Part shown: one piece after another, positions 33,380 through 46,486 of the stretch | Layout of the letters: the number at the start of each line of letters is the position of its first letter | Numbering within the stretch: position 1 is the first letter of the stretch | Origin: Morchella semilibera | Lineage: Eukaryota > Ascomycota > Pezizomycetes > Pezizales > Morchellaceae | Length of the DNA stretch: 64,000 nucleotides | Assembly (NCBI GenBank): GCA_009192285.1 | Contig: WBVU01000011.1 | Span: 1,918,668 to 1,982,667, forward strand | Reading direction: 5' to 3' | Made by a program: the position numbers and the translations under genes | Notes under the pieces: model-generated | Seen by the model: only the letters and a program-made list of their open reading frames with translations | The model's database searches: none | What the model was told of the DNA's origin: nothing

Positions 33380-36300
33380 TCAATCCTCCCATATTAGTTT
33401 TACTTCAACGTTCTCTTGTACGTAGCGAACTGGAGGTGCTTGGTAATCTGAGATTACGAGGCGTAGTTCTCCACTAGCTGTGATCGCCATTAATTCGGGA
33501 GTTTCGCCTAACAATCCCTTCTGGAATGTTTCGACCAATTCCTGCATAGAAGTTACTGGGGCCACTGGGATAGTAGACAAGGCACTGGATTGCCCTCCAT
33601 TAACGGCTTCTGTCGAGTGTTCCTGGCTAGTGATGGTAGCAATAACTTTTCCCGAATTTGCAAGCACTAACTCCATATCAACAGAATCCAGGGTGAGAAC
33701 TACACCGAATGGATTCCTGAGACTAATTCTAGCCCCTAGTCTGTGCTCACTAATAATCAGGCCGATAGAGTCAAATAGACGGTGGCCTAGAGAGGCCCAT
33801 TCAGCTTGAATTTCGAGTCCAGTTAATCCTCTAACTTCGTGGTGGGATTTCGTGCGTAGGCTCAAGTTATTCCGGCCACCAATCATGAATCTAGAAAGAA
33901 ATTCTGCCGTTTCTGATGAATTACAGTGGGATGCTGTGGGGTCAAACTTTCCCGTGATATTATTAGATCCGTAATCCAAGGTCAATTTCTCGACACTAAT
34001 AGTTCCAATACATCTATCTTGATTATTTTGGAAAACGTCAAACTCAGTATCCCCGAACTAAGAAATTAAATTAGCCTTTTCCACAGGACGCCAAGAAAGG
34101 GGGGGGGGGGGCGGTAAAACTAACATTTACAAACATATCAGATGGATTCTGGATTTGTAATGTCACGGTCCAAAGTTTTCCCATCACTATTTGGTTTGAA
34201 ACTATCACTTTCTGTTTACCACCACCATCCAGACCGTGAAGGCCATTCATCTGCCATGCATGGTTTTCAATGTTGATCCCAGAAACTCTTGCTTCTCCGT
34301 ATGGGGTGTCTAAGTCGACAGACATACTGCCTCTAATTTTGATCGGCAGGGATTGCGCTTTTATAAAATCAGGCATGAAAATGTTCTTGAGAATTTCTTC
34401 TTCAACGACACTACTATTCGAGCCTACAAGGCTACTGTTCAAAGTATGAACCCCGGATAGGACACTCTGTTCGCGGAAGTTGGTTGTGCTCTCTACCCTC
34501 AGAAATTCTGTTCCTGAGAGTGGAAGAGATATACCCAGAAAGTAGATCACTCTCCGGACAGTGATAATAAAATCATCAGACTCAAAGGGTAACTTTAAAT
34601 TGCACTCAATATTACTTCCTCTGCCCAGCTTCGTTTTCCCATCCGGAGTCATTGTCAGGAGTATTTTAGTGTCCAGGGTAGTGAAAATCTGCTCATTCAT
34701 TACCACTGGCAGATCTTTGTCAAATAGTTGGATGACCGGTTGTAGCCAGTCAATATCAGTGCCGTCAACTGTAATATTTCTTCCCTTCAGACGTAATAGC
34801 CCCCCCCTAGCCGGCCTAGTCCCCTCCAAAGTAAGTGCCGATATCAAATCCCCGAGAAGAGTATTATTGCTTCTAAAAATATCTCTATCATAGAGAACAG
34901 ATGAAAAATGTGCATGATTATAACCTGGGAAAATCTTCATGGAAGAAATCTTGGCCTCACCAATTGCGAGGTCGCCGAGAAAAAGGTCGAAATTTATGCC
35001 CCCCTATGATTGAAATGAATCCATGTTTAATTCAGGGATTTATGAGTCTTCAACTTACAAGGTCCATTGCCACGACAGACGGATTAAACCATGTAATATT
35101 AGCATCAATAAACCCCTTTTGTGGCTGAAGAAACCTATATGAATCAATCCTAATGCCTTGGAACCCACCCATACCTAAAAAGCATTAGTAAGAGCGAGAA
35201 ATTGTTCATGTGGGGTTAAATATTGTTTACAATTGATATTAATTTTTTTCATTATATCTGTGGAGGCGGTGAATCCATTGGCCCGAACTTGTATATCGCC
35301 TTGAATGATTGAGCGCATTCCTTTTCTATCCTCATATGGGCCCCATACCAATATCTCAACCATGTCCCCAGGCCTCCAGAAGCCAGATTTTCTGTCCTCA
35401 TTGCCATCGTCATGTTCATGATTATCATCATCATTATCACCTCTTGAAGTAAGTGTGATGTTCCCATTGCCTTTGGAGAAATTGAGTTTCTCGGACAAAT
35501 ACAGCAATCCTAGCTTTGTATATTCGTGGCCGCCGTACACTTCGGATCTATTTCTGCTATTTTTTTTTTTTGAATGGTAAAAGTCGTAGTTGTAATCATT
35601 ATCAGACTCAAAAGTGAAGGATGCCGGTTGGATGTGTATGCGGGTGTTGGCATACGACTTGGCCACTAGTTCAAGTTCCACAGTAGTATAATTATACGTG
35701 ACATCACTAACATGAAATGCTGCGACCTCAACAGTTGTTCCATCGGCCTTCTCCCTCATTATTTCTGGGATAATAAATATTAATCTAGAGTTTGTCAATT
35801 AGCTGTCGTGCGTATGCTAAAAGAGAAAATACAAAATCATCATGCTATGTTTATATACTAACATTATGATTATTGATAAGAGCGATGATATCGCGATGGC
35901 TCCCAGGCTTGCATACTTCCAATTCCGAGCAAAAAACTTGAAAAGTGGTATTGGATTAACGTAATTGAGAACCTTCAAAGGGTTATCCATAGAAAACTTG
36001 CTTGGCCTTGCAAGAGTCATATGTATTACTGGGGCTGAGGGCATAACTGGAGTGGCTGTGGGAGTTGGCATTGGATCCAAATCGACCATTTCAAATATAC
36101 CATCTGCACCGAGATAGCGGTGGTCGCGCCGCATACCCGGGTGGGGACCCTCACTCATATCGTCGGAGAGTCTTAGAAATGTAGGGTCAGGCCCCAAAGA
36201 AAAGGCTGAGATTCGTGACTTCTTGTTACGGTTACGGTCTTGACTCCCCTTATTTCCGTTACGATCAGGGCTATTATCAACTTCACTGTCTGCCTTGCCC

Positions 36301-37625
36301 CTAGAGGATAGTTCCATGCGAATGTTGAGAGGTTGCGAGCTTGTATTGCTTTTCTTCTCTGCCTGACCAAATATTCGGTTCGAATTTCCGTTCAATCTAC
36401 CACTGTCATCTGAGCTAAGAGAATATTCATCTAGTGACTCGCGATCAACATGATTGTATGGGCTCAGTCTACTTGACGAGCCCTGATAATTGCTTGGACC
36501 TGGTTGTCCAACTTTATCATGTTGTCCCAATAGATCCTTCATGACATTATAGCTTGTTGGAGCTAGTAACGGCGCCTGGATGGGTGATTTCCCTTTGGTA
36601 TCTTTATCATCATGGGGGGAAGGGGGAGGGGTCAAAGGTGGCGGCCCCGGGTTCTGCCCACTAGGTGCATAAAGCTGTTCTTCAGCTGTACTGGCAACAG
36701 ATGTTCGTGGGGATGGTTGAGGTGGGCATAGAATGCATCCTTCGTAATGCCGATCTCTTGGAATCGTTTCGGTTTCAGAGTTTTTCCCTTCTAAGTTGAA
36801 CGTCTTTGGAGTCTTTCTCCAATTTGTGAGAAATCCATTCCTACCAAGAAGTTTGAACTTGGAATATTTGTCCTTCACTGGCAAGGTCTCTGGGATGGTG
36901 GTGTTAGGGGCTGGCTCACTCCATGGTGGTCTGTGGGGGCAGTTATTTGCGTGGACTAGAGACCCTTCCCTTGCGGATTCGTCAAGAATATTTGGAGCGT
37001 ATTCATTACTTGAACGTCTGGAGGAGCTCAAGGTAAGCTGCTTCCTATGACCATACGCAAGACCATGGCTGATATCTTCCGCAAGATCGTCGGAGTCGTA
37101 TTCGCATCCGGTTAAGGAGTCCTCCTTGGGCCCAACGACCTTTTCGACAACGTGGGGAAGAACATGGTTTTTACCTTTAGCATCTGAATTCTTGATGTGG
37201 TCAGTTCTTCGTCCTGTGTGGCTGGTGTTTTCCTGGCCAGGCAGTTTTAGCTCTAGCAATCCTTTTGTCCCGGTACCAGGTCTGGACGGGAATGAAAATA
37301 CGGGAGTATTCTCATCGTGTCGATAGCTCAGATTACCACTTGTAAGGCCAACGCTATGGACCGCTGATGTCTGTCCAGATATCAATGTTTGCTCCCCGGC
37401 GAGGGGTTTGCGTCCTCCGCTCGAGTGTGAGAGCCATATATCTCCTGTAGGAGATCTAGAGTCCGCTGCAGAGGCTGGACTTTCCGGAAGCGGGGGAGGC
37501 CCGCTGAGTGAAATGTGTGTTTTAGTACCTACCAAATCCTCTCTGTGTCCATAAGAGGTCGCAATTGACGGTGAAAGTGCCGGATCAATGATCAGCTCCT
37601 CCACTCGTGGTTGGTCTGGTGGCAT
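33380..37625 (-). CDS. large single-pass DUF3712-type membrane protein, 1329 aa, 5 exons
   Basis: Exons 37625-35863, 35784-35231, 35174-35059, 35003-34125 and 34057-33380 splice in phase. Residues 1 to about 560 are polar, Ser/Pro/Asp/Arg-rich and probably disordered. A single membrane helix (YASLGAIAISSLLSIII, about 568-588) bridges exons 1 and 2, preceded by a basic-aromatic stretch. About 740 extracytoplasmic residues follow with repeated beta-rich blocks of the kind seen in fungal DUF3712 proteins (GFQGIRIDSYRF, GEARVSGINIENHAWQMNGL, FDVFQNNQDRCIGTISVEKL). Several Asn-X-Ser/Thr sites suit a secreted ectodomain. The topology, cytosolic N-terminus and outer C-terminus, is inferred. The function is unknown; lipid or cell-wall association has been suggested for LEA-like folds of this type, but nothing here proves it. 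Third positions are AT-rich. Intron 4 holds a 13-base poly-C tract on the sense strand. Confidence 0.82.
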
Positions 37626-39662
37626 TTTTAGGTAAAAAAATGGGTATTGAGAGAGGAAAAAAAGGGGGTTGTTCTAATTGGAGCAGTATGGTTTAGGTAG
37701 CGAGAAGAAACCAGGCTCGGTGAAATGAAGGATGGATTTTGATATGGCTTGGTTTAGTGAGCAGTAAATTCAAGAATAGCAGGTTGAGAGGGGACTGTAC
37801 GAGGAAATCGTTGAATTCAAAATGAACGAACGAATTTTCTTGAGGTACTCTCAGTTACTATTGTCCTTAAATTCTCAATGTGAGTGACAGAGGATACACT
37901 ATGGGTGACCGTAGATGATAAAAGATGGATGAGAAATAAGGTGTGAGTATGTGAGAGCAGTGGAGTAGTGGAGGTGGGGAAGGTGGGGTATGAAGGTTAA
38001 GAGGGAAGAAGAGAATACAGTATATCAGAAGAGAGATGTAGACTAGAATGGAGCTAGCGGCTCAATTCTCAGATGACAATACGAAAGGTAAATTTCTGGG
38101 TATGCCACTGGGTACCACTGGACTGGCTACTGGAAAAGCTATGAGAAAAAGTGCTGGACGGTCTACTGAACGGTTTACTAGCCAAGACATTCAAAGAATT
38201 GGCTGCATGTATAAACTCAACATACATAGGGCCGATACCTAAAGGCTCTACGAGGCCCAGTAATTGGGACACTGAAATTTATCTAAATTCTATTTTTACT
38301 ATATTTATGCACCACCCATTTAGGTATTTAAAGTTCTAGAGTGGAAGAAGTATTCTCATATATCCGAAACATCTCCGCCTACGGCCAAGACCAATTACGG
38401 TGTTCATAAGATGTATATTACTTCAAGAAAAACAATGCCCGTTGTTCTGGTTCCTACGAGACTAAATAGAAAAATAGTTAGAATCATCCCTTATTTGCGC
38501 TTGTGGCCGGCTGTAATATATTATAATTATTTCCGTCATGAAACATGATTCGACAATGAAGAGTTGTCAGCGCATGTAGGTACATAATGCACACGTACTT
38601 TAAAAATTTACATGTAGTACATACATGTACTTACATAATACATGTACTTATATCCATCTACATACAAGTATATACACGAGTATACATGTAGCTACATGTA
38701 GTCACATACTTACATGTACTTACATATGCAGATGCAATTTAGTCCCCTAAGGCGGCACTTAAAATATTAGAATTGTCTCTAGACCGCGGGCGTGTTCGTT
38801 TTGTGGCGCTGCTTGCTTAGTAGAATTCAATACCTGATTATAGATGCGAACTAGATCAATACAAACTAAGTACATGTACCATAATACATACTAAAACAGA
38901 AATGAAATTTCTAACCTTATCCTACTAGAAAATCAACTCTAGGTCTCATCTAACTATTAGATGCGTGTCCATCTCCTGGTGTAACTTTATACTATATTGG
39001 ACCAGTACATACGTACGGATCATGGAATCACTTGCGTGCACATATAGTTGTTTAAGTGCAGGTTATGAAATTATTCAGCCAGGTCCCTGGTTGTCACAAT
39101 ATCGCTTGTCATGATATAAGCCATAACTATTTTTAACCCTTTGACTCGGGTGTATCACAATCAGTTTGTTGGGTTTTGCGCCCCTCTTTATCATCTCAAA
39201 CTGCATACCTCTCCATTTTCTATATCACTTCTACAGACGGGATTATTCATCTCAATAATTTGCTCTTGCGAGGACTTGGTGGTATTAACGAAAGGTGACT
39301 ACATGTCGTTGTATCTAGGACAAAGACATAAATATCGCATGTACCAAACGAGCAACACATTTCTGCTAGTGAAGTTGTAACTTTAAAGCTATATATCTGT
39401 ACATGCATAAGATATCGTACTGTCAAATACAAATCCCAATACCGTGCCTACCGTACACCGAAAATAAAAAAGAAAGAAGAGAAAACGAAAACGAAAAAAT
39501 ACGGTCAAAGCAAAGTCCCCAATTCATCAAGCAAGAAAAAAAGCCCGCCCATATCTGTTTCAGCCTGAACCCTTGTACGTGAAGAAGCTTCTCGATTCTT
39601 CAACATAGTCTCGTTTCTGTCTGCCTGCCTGCCTCCATGTACACAGCACAGTAGACTCATAT
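37626..39662. other. gene-free stretch with a dense ACATGTA island
   Basis: The left part is the promoter of the DUF3712 gene. At about 38590-38730 the words ACATGTA, TACATAC and their reverse complements recur every 8-15 bases, forming a low-complexity palindromic island. No gene is supported. Confidence 0.55.
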
Positions 39663-40515
39663 TTAAGCTGTCTTCTTCCAGATGGCCTGAAGCCCGATCA
39701 AAGAGCTAATGGTTCCGGCCATTCCCACAACTCCATCATCCAAAGCAACATATCCCAATGCGCTAGCCGGGATAGTGACGTCGCAAATGTCTGATACCAT
39801 CTGGGTAATAGTCGCCTGTCTTTCCTTGACTAATTTCTCACCCTCCACTTTTCCTTCTGCAATTGTTTTCACGATACCCCTCTCTCTCTCGCGAAGTGTA
39901 TACAACGTGTAGGCTCCGCTAACAAGCGAGAATACTAGACCCGCAAACCAGGCCCGGGATGCTTCTGCAGCTAGTTTCTTGCCGGCGGCAAACTTGTAGA
40001 TTCCGCTACTATCGAGGAACGAGGCCGCATCGAATGTGAGATAAGTGAAGTAGCCAAGCTGGCGACCGACGGCGCAGTAACGCAAGACGGGGTCAAGGGA
40101 TTTGTTATCCATAGCCTTTTATTATCACATTATTATCAACTCAAGTGTCGCGTTACCAAAGAACCTATGATATCATACCTGAGATGCAGCTTTGAAATGC
40201 TCAACGTTTTTCCCAATACGCATCACCTTTCTCGTTGAGGCAAACTGCTTTTTGATTGCCTCGAACGGTGCGATCATATCCATTTTATACCCCTTCCTAA
40301 GGAGATAGAACGAAAGAAAACGCGCTAGGTACTGTAACGTCCTCAACGCCTTGTCCCGACCAGCTGTTCCCCTCCCACACTGTCGTCAGCCTTGACAGTA
40401 TTTTGATACTGGGCTTGAGTGCCCAGGTTAGATAGGATTGAGGTTTACCGGTCGATGAGACGAAGCGGATGTAGTGTGCCACCGTGGGGTGGTAAACGAG
40501 CGAATCTGCGACCAT
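39663..40515 (-). CDS. PEX11: peroxisomal membrane protein PEX11, 234 aa, 3 exons
   Basis: Exons 40515-40449, 40363-40179 and 40115-39663 give 234 residues, the usual PEX11 size. Family blocks are clear: MVADSLVYHPTVAHYIRFV, GRDKALRTLQYLARFL, the amphipathic-helix region TRKVMRIGKNVEHFKAA, DPVLRYCAVGRQLGYFTYLTFD and a C-terminal hydrophobic segment (GMAGTISSLIGLQAIW) that anchors the protein. PEX11 tubulates and divides peroxisomes and supports fatty-acid beta-oxidation. The gene stands alone; its promoter faces a 3.5-kb gene-free stretch. The start is the first ATG and matches the family N-terminus exactly. Confidence 0.95.
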
Positions 40516-43500
40516 TTCGAGTGTTGTTGTGGGGAAAGTTCAGTAATGTAGTTCTGCTGAAACTTGGTAGGGTACCGGTATGAAGGTTCAAGTTGAGTTC
40601 ACGCTGAGGATAAGCGACTGGATCTGTGTGAAGCTACGGAATAAAGTAGATACTGGGGGAACAGAAGCTGAATGGTCTGAGCGAGATGTTAATAATAAAA
40701 GTTAAGAGGTGGTGAAGTAGAAGTCTAGGTAGAGAGCAGTGAATCGTGGGTTGATGTGGTTGGAAGTCCGAAGCACGTGAAGGACAAATTGTGGGGGATA
40801 ACCCGAGGAAAGAGCATTTCTTGGCAAATTGTGCGAGCGAGCTTCGGCGGGGCCAACCGCCAATATTGATGATATCCGTAGCGGGCCGAGGTACAATCTG
40901 GAGATAGATAATTACAAGCCTACAGCTACATATAATCCATATAATCTAGTACATGTTTTTATGATATACGTGTAAGTACAGTATAGGGTACCCACACTAG
41001 GTGCATGTATACTATTGTACATAAAGTACATGTAGTAGTACATACATACCCCATACAACTTCATGTCCAAGCTTGAATTCAGAGTACTCCTACATACAAC
41101 CGTCGAGTATTATTCTCGTGTCATTTCGGTTACGCATATATCACGTGCTAATCATACTCATGGACAATCACTCGTCCTGTGCCTCCACCTGCCAAGGAGA
41201 GCGGCGCTGTGACCAACTTTTAAAGTTTGACACACCACCCCTCCAGATCAGCGGAGTGGAAAATCCGGGAAATGATTTTCCAGCAACTTTTTTGGTATCA
41301 GTATAAACTAGAATTTTAACCCTTTAAATACGGGCCCATAATAAACTAGGCCAGGATATTCGAGACTTTGAGATTATTAATTATCTCCACTGTTTATATT
41401 ATGATATCATTTTGATTTTGTGGATTGGAAACACGTGCACCCACATAGCTAGGAGTGTTAATTATCATATGCCAGCCTAGACTGTCTAGTCCCTGCATGT
41501 AGCTTTGACTATGTCTTCTCTAGATCTCGGGGAATATCTAGTAACTTGGAATCTTGTTAGGGAAGTGCCCTCAGAATATCTCTCTATATGTCGTGACTTG
41601 AAAAGGCTGAGAGTAATTATAAATTTTGTTGATGGGTTTCATTATTTATAGACATTATATGAATAGTAAACCTGTCAGACTTCCATCCCCACCCACCCCC
41701 ATCTTCAGATTCCTCAGAGAAACATTCGAAGACAAGGGCCGAGATCATAGCCACCCACGCCGAGGCGGAGGCAAAGCGGCGTCACTCTTGGATGGGGAGG
41801 ATAAACCTCATCCCCCAGGTTGGAGATTCTGTGGCTCTGGTAAAGAGTTCAGAAGAGGCGATTTACTATAGAAATGATCCTATGAAGTAAAATCGCATAG
41901 TGAGGGAAGAGGGGGGCGGGGAGAGGGCCACTTTATAGCCCTGAGGGCCCAAGCTAGGCGCGTCGGAAAATTTTTATCCAGAATCTTACTTATGTGGTTT
42001 GGTGTGGCCTGGGCGGCGAAAATTTTTTCAGTAGAGGTTGACTAATATACAGATAGTGTTATTGGACTAGTTGCCAAGAATGATCAATTACTTGTACGAC
42101 ACTTTTATTCCCTTTTCCCATTCGATACATGTCTTTATTTAGGTTTTTGAGAACTACATGTATATATATATGTAGTCAATTTCAACCGGACGTTGGATTA
42201 AAGGTATTGGCATATAGTAAATATAAATTTGACAATGAACTTAGGTCTTAGTTAGCCCCTGTAATATATGTAGCTATCTCACCATAGGGTTTCTTTGCTG
42301 GAAATAATGGCTAAATAACGTGTGTGTAAATATTAATATGATGTGTAATGGTGCTATATAGAAGGCTCGGAAACCTCGGGGTACGTTATTAGGAGTGAAG
42401 TTATCATTATCCTTTTATTGGGGTTATACAGCACAAAATCGATACTACAAATTAACAAGGAGCTATATACCAGATTACAGCTACTAATACGAAACTGAAG
42501 CAGACTTTTACCCTCTTTAATAAGCCTTCTTTATCTATATGGTTGGATATTGGTCCGGTGTTAATTTCTGCGTTGATAGAGAAATGGTGAGATGCAAAGT
42601 TATACACGGACCCTTGATATGCGCCATTAGTCGGTAAATGGGCCGGCTGTTATCAGGGGAGATATAAATAGAGTATAAGAAAAGCTAGCGCTAGTTTTTC
42701 TTTAGTGAAAACTAGGCGAGAAGTTAGCACCGTAGTATATGTCTAAGACAGAAGGCCTGAGATAGAGGCTTGAATCTACATTACGTTGTTCCTATAATCG
42801 GGGTGTATATAATGGACTTACTTATATTGGTCATAGAAAACTTATAACCAGAAGAGGTCCCCTAAAAGTCTGGGTGATAATGAAAGGAAGCCACTGATTT
42901 AATTGAGCCAGAACGGGCTGATAAAACACAGTGGACAGCTAGCAAATATATATAGCAATTTACATATGGTAAACAGCTCTAGTCCACTATTCCTAAGAGA
43001 GATAATATAAACAGTTGATCTTATCAGTGATTTCGGGTTTCCAAGATAACGACACCCATCAGAATCAATATATCAAAATCCTCACATGATGTATATACCT
43101 CGCTGACTAAACATCGGAATTGCTTCCGGCACCGCATCCGTACCCCGCTATTTATCCTCGGGATCACCTGTCACAGTTTCAAATTTTATCTTTAATACCC
43201 AGGGATCGTCCCTTCGAGAGAGCACATCACTCGCCAACACCTCCTCTCTCCTTCGACCCAGACAATACAATTCTCTCCCCTCATTGGAGGCAAGCTAGTT
43301 ATCTATAAGTTTTACGTCAATTCCCTATCCAAGGCTTTCTCCGTATGATTGGTGAGCCACTACCCCAGTTTCGTGCAGGAATGATAATTCTGACAAATAC
43401 CTCTCATGGAATCAGGCCCTAGCTTCCGTGTTTAGTCGCCCCCTCCTTGACCTTCTTGCTGCAAAGGAACCATAGGGGCTGGAGTGCTTTTTCAGCAGCC

Positions 43501-43999
43501 CTTGGATGTTCCTTCTGTTGGGCCGGTTGTTTGTTTAGTGATATTTCATGAAGTACTAGTAGAGTCTTGGCACTCATCTCAGGTTACGACAACGAGATGA
43601 TATTTTGATTCCAAACTATGTAGAATCATAGTGTCTACTTGAAAGAATATCGGGGTGTCAAGATAGATAAAAAAAATCAAGACTCGACAGCTAGGGACGA
43701 ACGGGGTTAAGTTGTTGGGGTTATGCAACCTCCGGGGTCTCGGCATGGGGAAACTTTAATACGAGGCTACGCGATGCCGCATTCAGGAACAGCGCGGACC
43801 TCCCGGCCACGGGGGTGGGAAAAAAAGCGGGGAGCGGGGAATGTCGGCTTTTAACAGAGCTCCCAACGCGCTAAGTTGACCTCTATCACACGTCTACCGA
43901 ACTTCAGTGGTCAATTGAGCGAGTCCCGATATCACCCTTACAGATCGCTTCCCTGCCCGGTACAGCATCAAAAACAAGACTGCCATTTTCTTTGATCAG
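40516..43999. other. gene-free stretch upstream of PEX11 and the Zn2Cys6 gene
   Basis: This 3.5 kb separates two outward-facing genes (PEX11 leftward, regulator rightward), so both ends must hold promoters. TACATGTA words recur near 41020 and 42160. The DNA from 42000 to 43100 is AT-rich with no open frame of note. No gene is supported. Confidence 0.5.
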
Positions 44000-46486
44000 A
44001 TGGATCCACGTTATTATCCAACACCGACCGCCCCCGAGGGAACCCTCCCTCCTCCTCCCCCCCCCCCTCCCCCTCCTCCACCACCACCTCCACCACCACC
44101 TCCTATTGACCAACAGCAACAACAGCCTGGAACGAAACGCCCCCATGCCTCGGCGGTAAAGTCAAGGTCTGCCTCCAGCTATCCACGAAAAAGAGCTGTC
44201 AGCGCGTGTCTGGTGTGTCGCGGCAGAAAGACGAAATGTGACAACCAACGACCACAGTGCGGGTTCTGCCGACAGAATGGTGCCGAGTGTGTTTATGAAG
44301 CTGAGAAGCTCGCTACGTATGAGACCAACTTCTTTGCGTCGATTAACAGTCACGTGTGAGCTTTCGAGTGTGATAGATTTGTGTGTTAATGGGTCGTATT
44401 TTTTTCTCTTCAGGTTCGACGCGGCTTCACTGGCCATCTTGGACAGGCTCTCTAGGATAGAGGCTCTGCTAGAGGTTCCTTCAAACAACCAGCCTACGAG
44501 TCACCCTTCTCCTCATGCATCATCTACGAGCGGAGGTGCTGTAATTCCGAGTAATGCGACTATAATGACACATTCACCTGGGCTCAGGGGCTCAGGTCAT
44601 CCAGCAGAGGCGACAGAGTTGATTCATATTTCTATAGCCATAGCTGCGGCATCGAGGGTAGAGAATGTGTTACAATGGCCTGCATTTCTGGGGAAAATTA
44701 CAACAGAAGATATTTTGGCACCTGTTTTTGCTTACGTAGGAGATGAGTCGGATGATGAGGACTCCGAGGAAGCTGAGGGGCAAGCTTGGAATGGTAATAA
44801 TAACTACGAGCATTCGATGGATCATCAGAACGGACAGCATGATCACCAGGACGGGGATTATTATAGCCCCAGTGTCAAAAAGGGGCCAATGTATGTGGAT
44901 GAAAAGGTTTTGCTACAAAGCCCAGGGGGACTTCCAGCTCTAGTCAAGAGGTTCTTCGCAAACGTCCACACGAAAAACCCCATCTTGGATTCGAGTGAGT
45001 TGGAAAAGTACGTGAACCATGTAGAGCGCGCTGGGGAATTTGGCTGGACTGGAAAGGCTTGTTTACTTGTGAGTCGGGATCCCGCTTTCATCCGATCGTT
45101 AATTTTAACAAGCCAGTAGCTTCTAGTTTGCGCCCTTGGATCTCTATCGGCGCCCTACAACCCAAAATCAATGCCTCGTATGTCGGAGACACCGACAGCC
45201 CGGACTGTGTACCCTTCTACAGAAATCAGTCAACGCTTTTTTGCGGCCGCCAAGAAGCGATTAGGGATCGTGATGTCGTCGAACCAGCTTGTCGCTGTTC
45301 AGTGCCTATTCCTAACCGGCATATACCACATGTACACCTTCCACCAGTTTGCCGCCTGGAAAATATTCAATGCCGCTTCCGTTTCTTGTGAGGGTTATCT
45401 CCACCGCAAGGAGAAATCAAAAACTGGTGATGGATCGTATAACACTCCAGCCATACTTCCGTCAAGCGAACCAACGCGACATCTGGAACAACGGATATAT
45501 TGGAGTTGCCTCAAATCAGAACTGTGCATACCCCCCCCCCCCCCCGGGCTTCCCCCCTCAGTCACTTTCATGAACAAAGATCTCAGCAGAGCTAATTCTA
45601 CCTTCGCCTTTTAAGCGAATTGTGCGCAGAACTCGACATCCCCAATTCAAATCTCCATGAACTCGAATATCCACACGCATTTCCTTCCCCGCCGCGAGAA
45701 ATCTCAACATCGCGGGCATTCCAATCTTCAAACTCGTTTTTCGAGCAACCCCGCACTGCCTACGCCCCTGAGGATCACCAAACAGATGAGCACTTGCAAG
45801 ATCAGAAAACTTGGTTCTACTACTTGGCGGAAATTGCGCTTCGAAAGGTCGAAATTCGAATGTCGGTTGTATTCAAGCAGCGCACACCACGATCATCAGG
45901 GCACCATGACGGGACGTCAACGTCAACCTCTATAGGCGAGGATGACAGCACAGGCCAACCAACCATAGATGACCTTCTTCAGACGGCCAATGAATTCGAG
46001 TTGCAGCTCGACCTCTGGTTAACATGTCTCCCCCAAATTCTGAAGTTTCCATCCGATCCTAGTTTACCCTGTGGAGACGAAAGGTTGCAGTACCTGCGTC
46101 AAAGGTATTGGTGGAATCTATCGCGCGTGTACCGGCCGTTCATCTACTACCTCCTCCAATATCAACACGCATCGCGGCACTCAAAGTACCACATGATGGT
46201 GAATTATGCGAAGAAGGGGCTGGAAATTGACATCAATTTTATCCTATCGAACGTGATAACCCACCGGCACCACGGAGCGTGGTTGACATTGAGGGCGTTG
46301 ACGAGCAACAGTGTGATAATCCTAGTGGTGAAGAAAAGGAGGATCCTGGACCCCATGCCGCCTAAATGGGCCGAGGCGATCACCCTGGCAAAGAGCTGTC
46401 TGTCGTATTGGGAGAGCGAGGTCCGGGACGCGGGGAAGCTGAAGGAAGTGATCGAGAAGGTTGAGGTTAGAATACCGGAAGCCTAG
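44000..46486 (+). CDS. Zn2Cys6 fungal transcription factor, 761 aa, 4 exons
   Basis: Exons 44000-44355, 44414-45068, 45120-45523 and 45616-46486 join in phase. The N-terminus has a run of about 19 prolines and a short Gln run, then a basic stretch and the binuclear cluster CLVCRGRKTKC-x6-C-x2-C-x6-C at residues 70-97. The first exon ends soon after the cluster. The middle homology region characteristic of the fungal_trans family follows: LQSPGGLPALVKRFF, NPILDSSELEKYV, LLLLVCALGSLSAPY, AAAKKRLGIV and IYWSCLKSELELCAELDIP. This is a DNA-binding activator or repressor; targets cannot be deduced and no obvious partner gene adjoins. The intron 3 donor is a weak GTGCAT followed by a long poly-C run, but only this choice restores the family block. 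Alternative exon 2-3 acceptors give wrong frames. Confidence 0.92.
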
